From Pedobacter sp. PAMC26386 (GTDB lineage: Bacteria > Bacteroidota > Bacteroidia > Sphingobacteriales > Sphingobacteriaceae): a stretch of DNA of 64,000 nt. Positions 38,161 to 47,599 of the stretch are shown here, in pieces. The stretch lies in contig CP060294.1 in the NCBI GenBank assembly GCA_014302835.1, positions 2,319,067-2,383,066 on the forward strand, given 5' to 3'. Position 1 is the first letter of the stretch; the number at the start of each line of letters is the position of its first letter. The notes under the pieces were generated by a model. The model was given only the letters and a program-made list of their open reading frames with translations. It ran no database searches and was not told where the DNA came from. Made by a program: the position numbers and the translations under genes.

Positions 38161-41100
38161 ATGAAACAATTTATACAATCTCAAAGGATTGTAGATGGAC
38201 AGCTACGCAATAACACTAACCATGTTTTAGCTTCCTTATCTATATTGCCCGACCAAAAAAGGCACTGGAAAAAAGCATTATTATCAATGAAAATAATAGG
38301 ATTTTTACTTTTCGCGCTCTGTATGCGGGTAAACGCCGCAGCTTATTCTCAGCAGATCACTTTAAAGAGAACCAACGTTTCTTTAAAAAGTGTGCTAAAA
38401 GAAGTTCTTTCGCAAACTGATTATACTTTATTGTATAGTGATGAAATTATCAATTCATCACATCCTGTTTCCGTAGATTTTAATCACACCCCCATAAAAG
38501 TTGCACTCGATCAGATCTTCGTTAACCAACCACTAACTTATAGTATTGAAGAAAAGACAATCCTGGTCAGTGAAAAAGAAACCACCTTAATTAACAAGGG
38601 TGAATCATATTTCAATTCGATTGATGTCAGTGGCAGAGTGGTGGACGAAAACAATCTTCCCTTACCTGGCGCTTCAGTCAGAGTTAAAGGGACCAAACAA
38701 ACAGCACTGACTAGTGCTGCAGGGATCTTTAATCTGAAAAATATACCTGAGAATTCAACCTTGATCATCTCTTTTGTAGGCTACCTGAATAAAGAAGTCA
38801 AAGCACAACAAGAACTGGGAAATATACAATTAACTATAAACTCTGCTAAATTGCAGGAACTTGTCGTAATTGGTTATGGTACTCAGGAAAGAAGAGACCT
38901 GACCGGTTCTATTGGAAAACTGACCGGGCAAACCATTGCGACATCACCGGTAGAAAGCTTTGACAAAGCACTCGCTGGCAGAATCACAGGTGTCCAGATT
39001 ACCCAGAGCAGCGGTATATTAGGTCAGGCACCCACCATACGCATTCGGGGATCTAACTCATTAACTTCTGGCAGGGACCCTTTATATGTTCTGGATGGAG
39101 TTCCAATTATTACCAGTGACCATAGTACAGTTGTTAATACAAATCCGTTAGGCGATATCAATCCTGCTGACATTGAAAGTATTGAAGTGCTAAAAGATGG
39201 TTCGGCATCAGCAATTTATGGCTCCAGAGCAGCATCAGGAGTAATTTTGATCACCACAAAAAAGGGAGAACAAGGAAAACCTGCTGTAAATTATGATACA
39301 TGGTTTGGAATTTCTCAGGTTGGAAAACGATACAAAATGCTGAATTCAGCACAATTTATAGAACTCAATAATGAGAAATTTACCAACGCAGGTCTGGCTC
39401 CACAAGCCTTCCCAACATTAGATCCGAGTGGAAACCCCTATGATACAGACTGGCAAAAGGTCATTTTCAGAACTGGTTTTTCCCAAAATCATAATATAGC
39501 AGTAAGTGGCGGTACAGAAAAATCCAACTATTATTTTTCAGGTGGATTTAGTGATATGCAAGGAGTAACAGTTAATAATTCCCAAAGGAAATATGCTTTT
39601 CGGGCCAGGGTAGAACAGAAAGCATTAAATATATTCACTTTTGGTTTTAATACTGCGATAACTTATGTAAAAAATCTGGGGCTGAATACAGATCCTGGTG
39701 CTGTTAGCGGTAATGTTGTCTCAGGATTAGTACTTTTCCCAAATGTTCCGGTTTATAATCCCGATGGCTCTTATAACATTGTCAATGGTGTCTTGGGTAG
39801 AGGAGCAAATAAAATAGGAATTTCCAATGACTACCCAAATATCAAGGCCGTTCTGGACAATAATGTATTTCGGAATCAAAATACAACAATCAATGGAAAT
39901 GCCTTTATAAGTGCAAAGATTATTGACGGGCTGACTTTTCGTTCGCAAATTGGTATAAATGCATTATACGGTGAAGATTATAATTACTGGAGTCCGCTTA
40001 TCGGGGATGGATATAGTACAAACGGTTATATATTTCAGCAATCCCTGCCGTCCTTTAACTATGTCTGGACAAATACCCTCAACTACAATAAAACTATAGG
40101 CCAGCATACTATAAGTGCAGTAGCAGGTACAGAATTTCAAAAGACCAGGGTAAGAAATTTTAATGCATCAGGAACTAATTTATCCAATGTATATTTTGGC
40201 CCTCAAAACTTAATTTCAGGTACATTAACCAATCCTTCTGTTGGAGGTGATATTACTGAAAATGCAATCAGGTCATATTTTGGAAGGGTTAATTATAGCT
40301 TTGCAGATCGCTATTTACTGACCTTCACCTATAGATCAGACCGGCTGTCCAGTCTGGGTCCTGATAGTAAAGCAGCTAACTTACCAGGAGTCTCTATTGG
40401 CTGGAGAATATCTGATGAAGATTTCTTCAAAAAATCTTCCGCTTTTAAATTCATAGATGAACTTAAAATACGGACTAGTTATGCTAAAACTGGTAATGCC
40501 GATATAGGTAATTATCCATTTGCTAACCTCTATGCTCCAACTTCTTACGGCTCGCAAAACGGAGTATCCTATAATAGATTTGGAAATGATAAATTGACAT
40601 ACGAAACATCAAACAAATTTGATATCGGACTGGATGCTTCTTTCTTAAAAAACCGGATTACTTTCACTGCTGATTATTATCAGAACAATAATAATAACCT
40701 GATATTAAATGTGCCTATTCCTCCTTCTCTTGGTGTGCCTAATAATACCATCGCAAGGAACATTGGCGCTTTGTACAATCATGGATATGAGTTTGCGATT
40801 AGTTCAGAGAATATAAAGAATAAGTCCTTTACCTGGACCACAAATTTTAATCTTTCTTTTAATAACAATAAGATTACTGATCTTTACCAGGGACAGGATA
40901 TTCTTTCCTCCGCCTCTCTATTCCGCGTTGGCCTGCCTAGAAATGAGAATTTTTTATACCAGTCTGCAGGTGTAAATCCAGCTAATGGGAATCCACTATT
41001 TATCAAGGCGAACGGACAAATGGTACAAGGAAATATCCCAAATACGACTTATTATAATTATGATCCTAAAAACCCGGGCGATCTTTCTACACAAAATAGT

Positions 41101-41601
41101 TTAACTTCTGCTGACAGAATGCCTTCCGGTACATATTCCCCAACCTATTTTGGTAGTTTGAATAATACCTTCACTTATAAAAACTTTGACCTGACCTTAT
41201 ACTTCGTCTTTTCGGGCGGGAATAAGATTCTTAACGGTGACAGAGCAGGCTTCCTAACAGATAACAGCTTTGAAAACAGTTCGGTTGAGACATTAAACCG
41301 ATGGACAACGCCAGGACAAATTACCAATGTTCCCCGGTTATACTCTGGCGGAAGCTCTTTTCATACCGCATCTACAGCTTACCTGGAAAGCGGAAATTTT
41401 ATCCGCGCCCAGCAGTTTAAATTAGGCTATTCATTACCAGCAAAATTAATTAGCCACCTCAAAATCAATAGGGTGCACATTTATGCTGCTGCAGATAACG
41501 CTTTCCTGATTACTAAGTATAAAGGACTTGATCCTGAACTGGATGCTGGCAGCAACCCGAGACCGCGAACTTTAACTTTTGGATTAAATGTTGGATTTTA
41601 A
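38161..41601 (+). CDS. SusC/RagA-type TonB-dependent receptor with STN domain
   Basis: The 1146-aa outer-membrane transporter begins with an unusual ~42-residue extension before the signal helix (MKIIGFLLFALCMRVNAAAY). The STN signalling domain follows at about 70-125 (VSLKSVLKEVLSQTDYTLLY), then a carboxypeptidase-regulatory-like domain at about 153-232 (VDENNLPLPGASVRVKGTKQ). The plug (GRITGVQITQSSGILGQAPT, VLKDGSASAIYGSRAASGVI) and barrel run to the final LTFGLNVGF. It imports a large solute with the SusD partner. The STN domain links transport to the sigma/FecR pair upstream. The substrate is unknown; no glycosidase gene is adjacent. Confidence 0.96.
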   Translation: MKQFIQSQRIVDGQLRNNTNHVLASLSILPDQKRHWKKALLSMKIIGFLLFALCMRVNAAAYSQQITLKRTNVSLKSVLKEVLSQTDYTLLYSDEIINSSHPVSVDFNHTPIKVALDQIFVNQPLTYSIEEKTILVSEKETTLINKGESYFNSIDVSGRVVDENNLPLPGASVRVKGTKQTALTSAAGIFNLKNIPENSTLIISFVGYLNKEVKAQQELGNIQLTINSAKLQELVVIGYGTQERRDLTGSIGKLTGQTIATSPVESFDKALAGRITGVQITQSSGILGQAPTIRIRGSNSLTSGRDPLYVLDGVPIITSDHSTVVNTNPLGDINPADIESIEVLKDGSASAIYGSRAASGVILITTKKGEQGKPAVNYDTWFGISQVGKRYKMLNSAQFIELNNEKFTNAGLAPQAFPTLDPSGNPYDTDWQKVIFRTGFSQNHNIAVSGGTEKSNYYFSGGFSDMQGVTVNNSQRKYAFRARVEQKALNIFTFGFNTAITYVKNLGLNTDPGAVSGNVVSGLVLFPNVPVYNPDGSYNIVNGVLGRGANKIGISNDYPNIKAVLDNNVFRNQNTTINGNAFISAKIIDGLTFRSQIGINALYGEDYNYWSPLIGDGYSTNGYIFQQSLPSFNYVWTNTLNYNKTIGQHTISAVAGTEFQKTRVRNFNASGTNLSNVYFGPQNLISGTLTNPSVGGDITENAIRSYFGRVNYSFADRYLLTFTYRSDRLSSLGPDSKAANLPGVSIGWRISDEDFFKKSSAFKFIDELKIRTSYAKTGNADIGNYPFANLYAPTSYGSQNGVSYNRFGNDKLTYETSNKFDIGLDASFLKNRITFTADYYQNNNNNLILNVPIPPSLGVPNNTIARNIGALYNHGYEFAISSENIKNKSFTWTTNFNLSFNNNKITDLYQGQDILSSASLFRVGLPRNENFLYQSAGVNPANGNPLFIKANGQMVQGNIPNTTYYNYDPKNPGDLSTQNSLTSADRMPSGTYSPTYFGSLNNTFTYKNFDLTLYFVFSGGNKILNGDRAGFLTDNSFENSSVETLNRWTTPGQITNVPRLYSGGSSFHTASTAYLESGNFIRAQQFKLGYSLPAKLISHLKINRVHIYAAADNAFLITKYKGLDPELDAGSNPRPRTLTFGLNVGF

Positions 41602-41611
41602 TTAAGATAAG

Positions 41612-43189
41612 ATGATATATTTTCAATCAATCATAAAAACCACAGGTATTGCAGTGGCATTGACCTGTGCACTACTACTCAGTTCTTGTAAAAAGTCTAC
41701 CGATCTGCAACCTAAGAATGCACTCCCCTCTACAGAGACCTTCAATACAGCTCAAAACGTTGAGCTCGCAGTAATTGGTATTTATGGTGTCGCCCAGGCA
41801 GACATCTTTAATGGCGATCAAATCATAAATGATGAAATACGGGGCGAGGATATGGTACCCAACGGGTTTAATCCGAATATCTACCTGAACAGCGCGATCA
41901 CTACAGATAGCTATGTATCCAGTGCCTGGAGCAAGCTTTACAAGGTAATTAATCAGGCAAATACTTTTATTGATGGTGTGCATGCAGCTTTATCAAAAGG
42001 TATACTTACGCCATCAGCCGCAGCTTCCTATGAAGGTGAGGCACGTTTCCTAAGAGCATTGGCCCATCATGAATTGGTCATCAATTTCGCCCGTCCATTT
42101 ATGGATAACGGAGGTGCTAATCCCGGCGTTCCTTACCGTACCATTTCTGTCAATACACCAGATGGATTAAATGCAGCCTTGCTGATTGGCAGAGGAACAG
42201 TAAAAGATGATTATACCCAGCTTTTAGCAGACCTCGATTATGCTGAAGCAAATCTGAAAGATAATAAAACGCATCCTATATCCCGCGCCAGCAAAGGAGC
42301 TGCAATTGCTCTCAAAACACGTATTAAATTACATATGGGAGACTGGCAGGGCGTGATAACAGAGGCTACAAAATTAGGTACAAGTGTAAATTCGAGTCCT
42401 TATAATAGTCCGATCGGAAGTTATCAGCTCACCACTACCCCCGAAGGTCCGTTTCTGAATAATAGCGGCAACACCGAATCTATTTTCTCCATCGAAAATA
42501 ATAACATCTCAAATTCAGGAGTTAATAATGCATTACCAGCGCTCTTTGGTTATACAGATGGAAATGGCAGAGGAGAGTATATCACCAGTCCTAATTTGTA
42601 CAATGCCGCTTTCTGGGTTTCCAGTGATTCCAGAAGAAATACATTACAGATTCAGAACACCAGTGATCCTTCTTCAAAATTTGTTTTTAATAATAAATAC
42701 CGCGACCTGGCAAATTTAACAGACTGGACACCCATCATCAGATATGCAGAGGTACTTCTAAATGCAGCAGAAGCCTATTCGCGTATTTCTTCAGCCGATC
42801 CTCATGCACTCAATTTGTTAAATGCCGTCCGTAACCGTGCCGTAGCTGCCTCAGATCAGTATACCAGTACGTCATTCACCACAGCAACTGCATTAACACA
42901 GGCAATTTTAAATGAAAGAAGGATTGAATTCGCCGGAGAAGGTTTAAGATGGCCTGATATACACCGTCTGTCTAAAGACCAAAGTTTCTCAACAGGTGCA
43001 ATTCCTGCGAAAATCTCCTATACAGATGTAAAGTCAGATGGCTCAAACTATGATATCGTTAATCGTCCTGTTTCCCCTACCAGGGTTGCTGCGATACCTT
43101 ATACTGACCATCGGTTTATCTGGCCTATTCCACAAAGCGAAACTACCACCAACCTATTACTGGCAAAAGAACAGAATCCTGGCTATTAA
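41612..43189 (+). CDS. SusD/RagB-family substrate-binding lipoprotein
   Basis: The 525-aa lipoprotein (ALLLSSCKK) begins 10 bp after the SusC stop. SusD features are the N-terminal helical TPR-like region (AQNVELAVIGIYGVAQADIF, YEGEARFLRALAHHELVINF), the C-terminal ILNERRIEFAGEGLRWPDIH motif and WPIPQSET near the end. It caps the SusC barrel on the cell surface and captures the ligand. It is cotranscribed with SusC and the thioredoxin gene. Confidence 0.95.
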   Translation: MIYFQSIIKTTGIAVALTCALLLSSCKKSTDLQPKNALPSTETFNTAQNVELAVIGIYGVAQADIFNGDQIINDEIRGEDMVPNGFNPNIYLNSAITTDSYVSSAWSKLYKVINQANTFIDGVHAALSKGILTPSAAASYEGEARFLRALAHHELVINFARPFMDNGGANPGVPYRTISVNTPDGLNAALLIGRGTVKDDYTQLLADLDYAEANLKDNKTHPISRASKGAAIALKTRIKLHMGDWQGVITEATKLGTSVNSSPYNSPIGSYQLTTTPEGPFLNNSGNTESIFSIENNNISNSGVNNALPALFGYTDGNGRGEYITSPNLYNAAFWVSSDSRRNTLQIQNTSDPSSKFVFNNKYRDLANLTDWTPIIRYAEVLLNAAEAYSRISSADPHALNLLNAVRNRAVAASDQYTSTSFTTATALTQAILNERRIEFAGEGLRWPDIHRLSKDQSFSTGAIPAKISYTDVKSDGSNYDIVNRPVSPTRVAAIPYTDHRFIWPIPQSETTTNLLLAKEQNPGY

Positions 43190-43200
43190 TCTGTACAATC

Positions 43201-44280
43201 ATGAAATTAAAAAACTCATTTCTTTTAGCTTTTTTAGCTATCACAATTAGCGTATCAGCTCAGCAAAAAAAAAACACCTATACCATATCCGGACATCTTG
43301 CAGGATTAAAAGATAAATGGATTTATAGTGGTAAAGATTCAGCTCAGGTCAAAAATGACAGGTTCAGTTTTACCGGAAAAATATCTGAACCAGAAATGGT
43401 TCAGATATATACAAAATCGGAATCCCGGATTTATCTTGTTTTTTTTGTCAGCAATAATGCGACAACCAACATTGAAGGAAAAGCTGCTTCATTTAACAAG
43501 GCTATCATTACCGGGCCGGCTGTCCAGACAGAATACAACCGTTTAAATGCAGAAACGAAAACCGTAGATGTTGAAAAGGAAAAATTATACCCTGCATATT
43601 CGGCTGCGGAAAAAGCCAAAGACAGCACCAAATTAGCTGTAATAGAAAAGAAGATTGATGCTTTGGATCAGCAAACGGAGGCCATCTCCAAAACCTTTAT
43701 CAAGAAAAACCCTAAAAGTTTTGTCAGTGCGTATCAAATCAGGGAAATGGAATACAGCAATACCGGTGAGGCCCTTGGTTTATTATTTAAAGGATTGGAC
43801 CCATCTATTCAAAAATCAATCTTAGGCAAAAAGTTAAATGAAATGATTGCCATCAAGAAAAAGACCAGTGTAGGTAAGGCAGTGATGGAATTCACTCAGC
43901 CCGATACTTCAGGAAACCTGGTTAGTATTTCTTCTTTTAAAGGCAAATATGTTTTGCTTGATTTCTGGGCCAGCTGGTGTGGACCTTGTCGTGGTGAAAA
44001 TCCAAATGTCCTGAAAGCCTATAATCAGTTTAAAGATAAAGGATTCACTGTTTTTTCTGTTTCTATAGATGAAAACAAAGAAAAATGGCTCAAAGCAATT
44101 AAAGAAGATCATCTTCCATGGACACAGGCTTCAGATCTTAAAAAAAAGAATCAGGCTGCCGAACAATTTGGAATACATGCAATTCCTTCAAATTTTCTTC
44201 TTGATCCTACAGGAAACATTATAGCTGTAAATCTTAGAGGAGATGCATTGCTGAAGAAATTACAAGAAGTTATCAAATAG
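43201..44280 (+). CDS. TlpA-like thioredoxin with DUF4369 N-terminus
   Basis: The 359-aa exported protein has a signal peptide to about residue 21. A DUF4369-like beta domain (30-125) contains YTISGHLAGLKDKWIY and FSFTGKISEPEMVQIYTKS. A helical linker follows (125-225), then a C-terminal thioredoxin/AhpC-type domain with FWASWCGPCRGENPNV (Cys260 and Cys263). It is probably a periplasmic disulfide reductase or isomerase. It starts 11 bp after SusD and ends at a shared terminator, so it is the last gene of the uptake operon. Its client may be the transporter or an exported enzyme; this is inferred. Confidence 0.92.
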   Translation: MKLKNSFLLAFLAITISVSAQQKKNTYTISGHLAGLKDKWIYSGKDSAQVKNDRFSFTGKISEPEMVQIYTKSESRIYLVFFVSNNATTNIEGKAASFNKAIITGPAVQTEYNRLNAETKTVDVEKEKLYPAYSAAEKAKDSTKLAVIEKKIDALDQQTEAISKTFIKKNPKSFVSAYQIREMEYSNTGEALGLLFKGLDPSIQKSILGKKLNEMIAIKKKTSVGKAVMEFTQPDTSGNLVSISSFKGKYVLLDFWASWCGPCRGENPNVLKAYNQFKDKGFTVFSVSIDENKEKWLKAIKEDHLPWTQASDLKKKNQAAEQFGIHAIPSNFLLDPTGNIIAVNLRGDALLKKLQEVIK

Positions 44281-44300
44281 CAAATGATTTCATTTAGATA

Positions 44301-44347
44301 AAAGGAATATATCATATCTGGGAAATCAGGTATGATATATTCCTTTT
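44301..44347. terminator. Bidirectional terminator between convergent genes
   Basis: 16-bp perfect inverted repeat AAAGGAATATATCATA (44301-44316) / complement (44331-44346) with flanking A and T runs, between the stops at 44280 (+) and 44366 (-). Confidence 0.85.
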
Positions 44348-44365
44348 TATTTAGCTACAAAATGA

Positions 44366-44917
44366 TCATTTTACCCAATCAGCAATTCTGTAAATTGTTT
44401 TCAAATGCCTGCGTTTGCGGTATACCCCATCCCCTTCATTGCTCCCTTGCAAATTCGTATTTCCCTCAATGCTCACACACCAATCACCATCTAATCTCTC
44501 TATCAAACCCACATGAGCAATCCGTTTTAGTTTAGGAAAATAAACGGCTATTAAATTCCCCTGCAAAGCTGACCAGGCTAACCTTGAAGAAGGAAACAAC
44601 GCCGGAGACCATCCAGATTTCGGCACTAAAAAACCCGCCTGTTTATATACCCAGCTTATAAACCCTGCACAGTAAGGCTGTCCTTTCTTTAAACCTACTA
44701 CCGATAAGTATGTTTCCACTCTCAAACCGTCGTTACGGCCTGTCTTTTCCCTAACTCCTATTTCTCCTCTGGCAATATTGACCAGTTGAAAACGAGACTT
44801 TAACAAACCAGCCTCTTTTTTAATTTCTGGATTTACTAGCAGATCGCGTTTAAGCATACCGAAGCTGCTAATACAAGCAAAGCAAATGATGCCCAATAAA
44901 AGCTTAATTGTTGCCAT
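44366..44917 (-). CDS. Exported CHAP/NlpC-P60-like peptidoglycan hydrolase
   Basis: The 183-aa protein has an N-terminal signal-like segment (MATIKLLLGIICFACISSFG). The catalytic Cys83 lies in GQPYCAGFISWVYKQAG and His135 in IAHVGLIERLDGDW, followed by SIEGNTN, the Cys-His pattern of CHAP-type amidases/endopeptidases. An IARGEIGVREKTGRNDG motif near the start is common in this group. It would cut peptidoglycan. Its first 82 bases overlap the end of the membrane-protein gene upstream in another frame; a start at Met21 (44857) would reduce the overlap but lose the signal. Confidence 0.82.
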   Translation of the reverse strand: MATIKLLLGIICFACISSFGMLKRDLLVNPEIKKEAGLLKSRFQLVNIARGEIGVREKTGRNDGLRVETYLSVVGLKKGQPYCAGFISWVYKQAGFLVPKSGWSPALFPSSRLAWSALQGNLIAVYFPKLKRIAHVGLIERLDGDWCVSIEGNTNLQGSNEGDGVYRKRRHLKTIYRIADWVK

Positions 44918-45231
44918 AATGATAAAGTGTTAAACCGTGAAACCATATCTGAAAGTAAAGGAAGCCCAATAATCAGCCAAAATCGCTGTAATAGCCACCA
45001 ACACAATCCTGTTACTAAAAGAAAACTTATCAGGCTTAATAAAATTAAAAGCCAAATACTCTGGTCTATATTTCCAGCCGTATCATCCAAATTTCTTAGC
45101 CACTGGGGGGCGAAACACCATAGAAATAACAGAAAGAGAAAAAGTAAATGATGTTCCAATCCTTTGAATCTAGAACCCGTATGAAATGCTGACACAGGCA
45201 ATTCACTTAATTTTATGACTTTTGCGTTCAT
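44836..45231 (-). CDS. Small membrane protein (possible holin-like), 131 aa
   Basis: Three or four hydrophobic segments (HLLFLFLLFLWCFA, LLILLSLISFLLVTGLCWWL, FYWASFALLVLAASVCL) follow a short polar N-terminus. No family is recognised. Its gene overlaps that of the peptidoglycan hydrolase by 82 bases on the same strand, suggesting coupled translation. A membrane protein paired with a cell-wall hydrolase resembles a lysis or export pair, but there are no phage genes here, so a holin role is only a guess. Confidence 0.6.
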   Translation of the reverse strand: MNAKVIKLSELPVSAFHTGSRFKGLEHHLLFLFLLFLWCFAPQWLRNLDDTAGNIDQSIWLLILLSLISFLLVTGLCWWLLQRFWLIIGLPLLSDMVSRFNTLSLWQQLSFYWASFALLVLAASVCLNAIC

Positions 45232-45274
45232 ATTCTTTGTTTTTAAATTTTAAGTAGTGAATGAGTTGATTAAA

Positions 45275-45314
45275 AAGATCCCCCTCAGATCTCATAACTC
45301 TTTCGGGGGATCTT
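45275..45314 (-). terminator. Terminator after DUF6266 gene
   Basis: AAGATCCCCC (45275-45284) pairs with GGGGGATCTT (45305-45314); on the minus strand a T-run follows (TTTTTAATC). Confidence 0.75.
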
Positions 45315-45323
45315 AAAGTTAGA

Positions 45324-45980
45324 TTAGGCGATCACAGTTACCTTACCTAGATACTCGGTTTTAGAAACTCGTTTGCGATCTTCAGAGATAAAGAAGATCC
45401 ATCCATGCACCTCACCAAGAAATATTCGTGGTAAATCTGCATCAAGAGTCAATTTACTTCTCTGAACACGGGTTGAAAAAACAAATACCTTTCTCTCTGG
45501 ATGATAGAAAAACGCATAGGCTTTATCGGTTGGTTTTGTTTCGTCATTATTCGGGATTTCATCCATTTTCCAGCTGATCTTGATTTTTGCCTGAGGTAAT
45601 GCTGTCATTACAGGTTCAAAACCGTTATCAATCTCAGTTCTATTCTTAGGGTCGCTCAATTTGACATTAGCATAGTTTAATGTGTAATTAGGAGAAACAC
45701 CGCCAACAGAGTTTAACAGGTTATACCTCATTGCCTCATTCATGGCTGTGGTATTCTTTGTCAGATTTTGGAAACTGTAAGGGACAATATCAGAGAATGA
45801 ACGTAAAAACTTACCGACGATTTTAAACTTTGATCGTTGATTAACTTGCAGTTCCGTCGCCGCCTTTGATGACGGTTTTGCTTTGTTTTTTCCAACATAG
45901 CTGTTTTTCCATTTAGAGATTACGATTGAACCGATTTTTCCGGTGAAGGTCCCCAGAGGGCCTTGTTGTAAAATTGCCAT
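45324..45980 (-). CDS. DUF6266-family protein
   Basis: The 218-aa protein has the typical start MAILQQGPLGTFTGKIGSIV and a second-strand block ISKWKNSYVGKNKAKPSSKA. A middle with NYTLNYANVKLSDPKNRTEI and a C-terminal region FFYHPERKVFVFSTRVQRSK follow. This is a Bacteroidota family of unknown function; there is no signal peptide. A second member lies at 46753, and an excisionase-like regulator gene stands between them. DUF6266 genes are often found with phage-like or accessory genes (general knowledge); the role here is unknown. Confidence 0.8.
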   Translation of the reverse strand: MAILQQGPLGTFTGKIGSIVISKWKNSYVGKNKAKPSSKAATELQVNQRSKFKIVGKFLRSFSDIVPYSFQNLTKNTTAMNEAMRYNLLNSVGGVSPNYTLNYANVKLSDPKNRTEIDNGFEPVMTALPQAKIKISWKMDEIPNNDETKPTDKAYAFFYHPERKVFVFSTRVQRSKLTLDADLPRIFLGEVHGWIFFISEDRKRVSKTEYLGKVTVIA

Positions 45981-46352
45981 AATTTTAATTTTTGAAATGT
46001 GAACTAATTTGTTAATTCAAGTCATCGCTTGCCGGCAGGTTTTGGACTCGTTGAAACGAATGTATGTCACAGAAATACAGCAACCTAACTTGTAAAGGCA
46101 TATGGCCATCATTGTCATCTATTGGCCGTCATTGTCCTTATTGAGTACGTATTTTCAAGTAGATGGATCAATTGGACATAGATTGGCCATTAGAAAAATG
46201 ATAGAAATATCAATCTTCTAGAAGTCGAAAACTAGCATATGGTTTGAATGATTTATGAGTAGAGAATGATTAATTCATTACATAGATCAGAAAGAGAAAT
46301 AGCTATGAAATGGCTTAGAATCCGGGAGATTCTATATAGTGAATAAGAGATG
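45981..46352. other. Intergenic region with short repeats
   Basis: 372 bp without a gene. It contains the TGGCC-TCATTGTC repeats listed separately and a related inverted copy near 46169-46188 (ATTGGACATAGATTGGCC). Confidence 0.4.
46103..46136. repeat. Short direct repeat TGGCC(A/G)TCATTGTC
   Basis: Two 14-bp copies start at 46103 and 46123 (20-bp period), about two helical turns. A diverged inverted relative lies about 35 bp further on. Possible operator for the excisionase-like regulator at 46353. Confidence 0.4.
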
Positions 46353-46634
46353 TCAATTTGCAGTGACTAATTTCATGTTTAGTTTATTCATTTTAGCAGA
46401 TTTCTTTAATTCTATTCCAGAAAAATGAACTGTTCCTCCAATATAGATTGGTCTGATTATTCCGTTTGCCTGCCATCGCCTGATTGTTCTGTGCGAAACT
46501 TTAAATAATAAAGCTGTTTCAGCAATGGTCAAAAGTTCATCTTCTACATCGGAATTTTGTTCTTCTATTCGTTTAAAAATTGCAGTAAGCAGTTGATAAG
46601 CCAGGTCAAGCTTTTTATATATTTTTCGCAGCAT
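46353..46634 (-). CDS. Excisionase/MerR-like helix-turn-helix protein
   Basis: The 93-aa protein has a helical N-terminus and a HTH_17 (excisionase-type, winged helix) domain: LLTIAETALLFKVSHRTIRR, WQANGIIRPIYIGGTVHFSG. Such proteins help recombinases or act as small regulators in Bacteroidota mobile DNA. It is monocistronic between two DUF6266 genes. No integrase is visible nearby, so it may be a left-over of an excised element or a local regulator. Confidence 0.8.
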   Translation of the reverse strand: MLRKIYKKLDLAYQLLTAIFKRIEEQNSDVEDELLTIAETALLFKVSHRTIRRWQANGIIRPIYIGGTVHFSGIELKKSAKMNKLNMKLVTAN

Positions 46635-46752
46635 AAATAATGATTAATGCATAAGCAATCAGAAACTGTTTTCAGATAATAATAGATAAAGCAATGCCTC
46701 TTGACCTCATAAAAGGTCAAAAACGATATTAATTTGAATTCAAAAAGTAGCG

Positions 46753-47400
46753 CTATTCTATCTGGCTAAGAACTTGCCCAACATACAGCGAAGTAGAAAT
46801 ACTTTTATGAGTTTCCGAGATAAATGAGATATAGGTTTCTATAATCATGGGTTTCTTACTTCTGGGAATTGATAGATACTCTACTCCTGCCGTCCTTTTA
46901 GCTCCGCTAATTAAACATACTGCCCTATGTCTTTCGGGCAGATAAGCAATGAGCATTACCCGATCAGTGGGTTTTATACCGTTTGCCGTAAAATCAGTGT
47001 CCCAGGTAAACGCCAATTTGTTTTTTGTGAGTGTCACACTGGGCTTAGGTATAATTGGCATCTTCCCTCTGGAAAACAAGACTTTAGTAAAATCAATGTT
47101 CTGATTCGGGTATTTACCAGTTATTGCGTTTAACCGATTATATGATGAAGCGATATTGTAAGCACCTTTTCTTGTCTTTTTTGCTTCCAGATCAAAACCA
47201 ATGGTTATAAAATCATGCACAGGTATCAGAAAAGCCGATGTGACGGATGTTACTTGACGAACAGACAATTGCGGGATCGTTTTAGGATCGTCATATATGC
47301 CAATTGTCCTTTTGACCATTTCACCATTCAATTCGTAAGTTACCGTATTACCGATTTTACCTACGTATCCGTCGTTTAAACCTTTTCTTAATACTGCCAT
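46753..47400 (-). CDS. DUF6266-family protein
   Basis: The 215-aa protein has the family start MAVLRKGLNDGYVGKIGNTV and the pattern QLSVRQVTSVTSAFLIPVHD, AYNIASSYNRLNAITGKYPN, NIDFTKVLFSRGKMPI. The C-terminal half is beta-rich (KNKLAFTWDTDFTANGIKPT, DRVMLIAYLPERHRAVCLIS). It is a paralogue of the protein at 45324 with low identity. No signal is present; function is unknown. Confidence 0.78.
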   Translation of the reverse strand: MAVLRKGLNDGYVGKIGNTVTYELNGEMVKRTIGIYDDPKTIPQLSVRQVTSVTSAFLIPVHDFITIGFDLEAKKTRKGAYNIASSYNRLNAITGKYPNQNIDFTKVLFSRGKMPIIPKPSVTLTKNKLAFTWDTDFTANGIKPTDRVMLIAYLPERHRAVCLISGAKRTAGVEYLSIPRSKKPMIIETYISFISETHKSISTSLYVGQVLSQIE

Positions 47401-47485
47401 GATTGCGTTTTTTACATTAATTTATTAATATTTCAACAAAAGATACAATATTATTTTAATAATAACAATATTTCACAATAATGGA

Positions 47486-47569
47486 ATGCAATGGCTTGAG
47501 ATGGGGTTACCTTGGGGTTGGGATGGGGTTGGCTTGGGTCGAAGCATCCCAACCCCATCTCAAATGCAT
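47486..47569. repeat. G-rich stretch with complementary arm (G-quadruplex or hairpin)
   Basis: Five G-runs (47503, 47514, 47520, 47525, 47536) lie within 36 bases of an otherwise AT-rich region, fitting a G-quadruplex pattern. TTGAGATGGGGTT on the left and AACCCCATCTCAA (47551-47563) form an arm pair, and GGTTGGGATG can alternatively pair with CATCCCAACC (47545-47554). Two competing folds are possible. Confidence 0.6.
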
Positions 47570-47599
47570 TACAAGGGCATGTAAAAAGAGAGCCGTATT

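Noticed and set aside
44366-47400. A prophage lysis module
   Set aside because: Only a hydrolase and a membrane protein fit; no capsid, tail, portal or terminase genes are seen.
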